DNA of 6,141 bases from an uncultured Oscillospiraceae bacterium (GTDB taxonomy: Bacteria; Bacillota; Clostridia; Oscillospirales; Oscillospiraceae), in the NCBI GenBank assembly GCA_934668285.1, contig CAKUNB010000101.1:1-6141 (forward strand), read 5' to 3'. Shown here piece after piece: positions 5,275 through 6,141 of the stretch. Numbering within the stretch: the stretch's first letter is position 1; each line of letters opens with the position of its first letter. A model generated the notes under the pieces. That model was not told where the DNA came from. It was given only the letters and a program-made list of their open reading frames with translations, and ran no database searches. Both the position numbers and the translations under genes were made by a program.

Positions 5275-6141
5275 GCCTCGTCCTTATCTCCCTTCTGCCG
5301 GATGGTGATGCGCACGGGCGTGCCCTCCAGCCCGAACACGGAGCGAATCTGGTTTTCCAGATACCGCTGGTAGGAGAAGTGGAACAGCCGCGCGTCGTTG
5401 CAGAAAATGACGAAATGCGGCGGCTTCACGCCGACCTGCGTCATATAATACACCTTCAGGCGGCGACCCTTGTCCGTGGGCGGCTGCACCCGCGCCGTCG
5501 CATCCTCCAGAATGCTGTTGAGCATACCGGTCGTGATGCGCATGGCGTTCTGATTTGCAACGTAATTGATCAGGTCAAACAGCCTTCCGACCCGCTGGCC
5601 GGTCAGCGCCGAGATGAACAGCACCGGCGCGTAGGTCATATAGCTCAGATCGGCGCGGATTTTCGCGGTCATCTCGTTCATGGTGTTCGTTTCTTTTTCG
5701 ACCGTGTCCCATTTGTTGACGACGATGATGCAGGCCTTGCCCGCCTCATGTGCCAGTCCTGCGATTTTCGTGTCCTGATCGGTCACGCCGTCGTTGGCGT
5801 CGATGAGAATCAGGCACACATCTGCGCGGTCGATGGCGGCGATGGAGCGCATATTGGAGTACTTCTCAATCGCGTCGTCCACCTTGGACTTGCGGCGCAT
5901 ACCGGCTGTATCGATGAAGCGGTACTTGCCGAAGTCGTTTTCAAAATAGCTGTCGATGGCGTCGCGTGTCGTGCCTGCGACGTCCGAAACGATCACACGC
6001 TCCTCGCCGAGGATGCAGTTTAAGAGGCTGGATTTGCCGACGTTCGGCTTGCCGACGATGGCGACGTTGATGATCTCGCCCTCGTCCTCCTGCTCCGTCG
6101 CCTCGGGGAAGTGCGCCACGCACCAGTCGAGCAAATCACCC
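5271..6141 (-). CDS. der: GTPase Der (EngA), C-terminal two thirds; 5' end outside window
   Basis: Essential GTPase with two tandem G domains, needed for maturation of the 50S ribosomal subunit. About 289 codons of a usual 440 are visible; the frame stays open to the window edge, so the first G domain lies outside. Counting from the TTG codon at 6134, which is not the true start: second G domain with GKPNVGKSS (28-36, P-loop), AGTTRD (53-58), DTAGMRRKSKV (75-85, switch II), NKWD (140-143) and ISAL (174-177), then the C-terminal KH-like domain, including KVYYMTQVGVKPPHFVIFCN (227-246) and ending in GTPVRITIRQKGDKDEA. The preceding residues GDLLDW fit the linker between the G domains. The stop overlaps plsY by 4 bases. 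der, plsY and gpsA adjacency is common in Firmicutes. Very confident. Confidence 0.98.
   Translation of the reverse strand, partial: GDLLDWCVAHFPEATEQEDEGEIINVAIVGKPNVGKSSLLNCILGEERVIVSDVAGTTRDAIDSYFENDFGKYRFIDTAGMRRKSKVDDAIEKYSNMRSIAAIDRADVCLILIDANDGVTDQDTKIAGLAHEAGKACIIVVNKWDTVEKETNTMNEMTAKIRADLSYMTYAPVLFISALTGQRVGRLFDLINYVANQNAMRITTGMLNSILEDATARVQPPTDKGRRLKVYYMTQVGVKPPHFVIFCNDARLFHFSYQRYLENQIRSVFGLEGTPVRITIRQKGDKDEA

Noticed and set aside
5268..6023. A 251-codon + strand open frame over der
   Set aside because: Antisense to intact Der motifs; no ribosome binding site or family resemblance.

Overview
The window looks like chromosomal DNA from a GC-rich, spore-forming low-GC-lineage bacterium (class Clostridia, perhaps Oscillospiraceae or a relative). 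This is inferred from gene content: a PdaA-type spore-cortex deacetylase, Der, the acyl-phosphate-dependent acyltransferase PlsY, strong GAGG-type ribosome binding sites, and very GC-rich third codon positions. No single diagnostic marker fixes the genus.

Two convergent gene groups face each other. On the + strand, bases 1-2069 hold the 3' part of an ABC-2 type exporter: a truncated ATPase and, overlapping it by 7 bases, a 532-residue polytopic permease with two apparently homologous halves. On the - strand, from 6141 down to 2382, lies a tightly packed operon: der (partial, ribosome-assembly GTPase), plsY and gpsA (first acylation of, and supply of, glycerol-3-phosphate for phospholipids), a GtrA-family membrane protein, and a pdaA-like polysaccharide deacetylase. 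der/plsY and plsY/gpsA each overlap by 4 bases (ATGA), gpsA and the gtrA-type gene are 4 bases apart, and the last two genes are 40 bases apart, so one transcript is likely. It would combine ribosome assembly, membrane lipid synthesis and envelope or spore-wall functions.

Between the convergent groups is a 312-base gene-free stretch (2070-2381) with the most unusual structure in the window. Two identical 36-base terminator hairpins lie in direct orientation about 25 bases outside a 185-base element with nested inverted repeats (12-base outer and 13-base inner, both perfect). It resembles a small non-coding, MITE-like or REP-like dispersed repeat lodged between terminators. No RNA gene, CRISPR array, transposase gene or phage gene is visible. 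The rest is ordinary housekeeping sequence, and I see no clear new multi-gene system.
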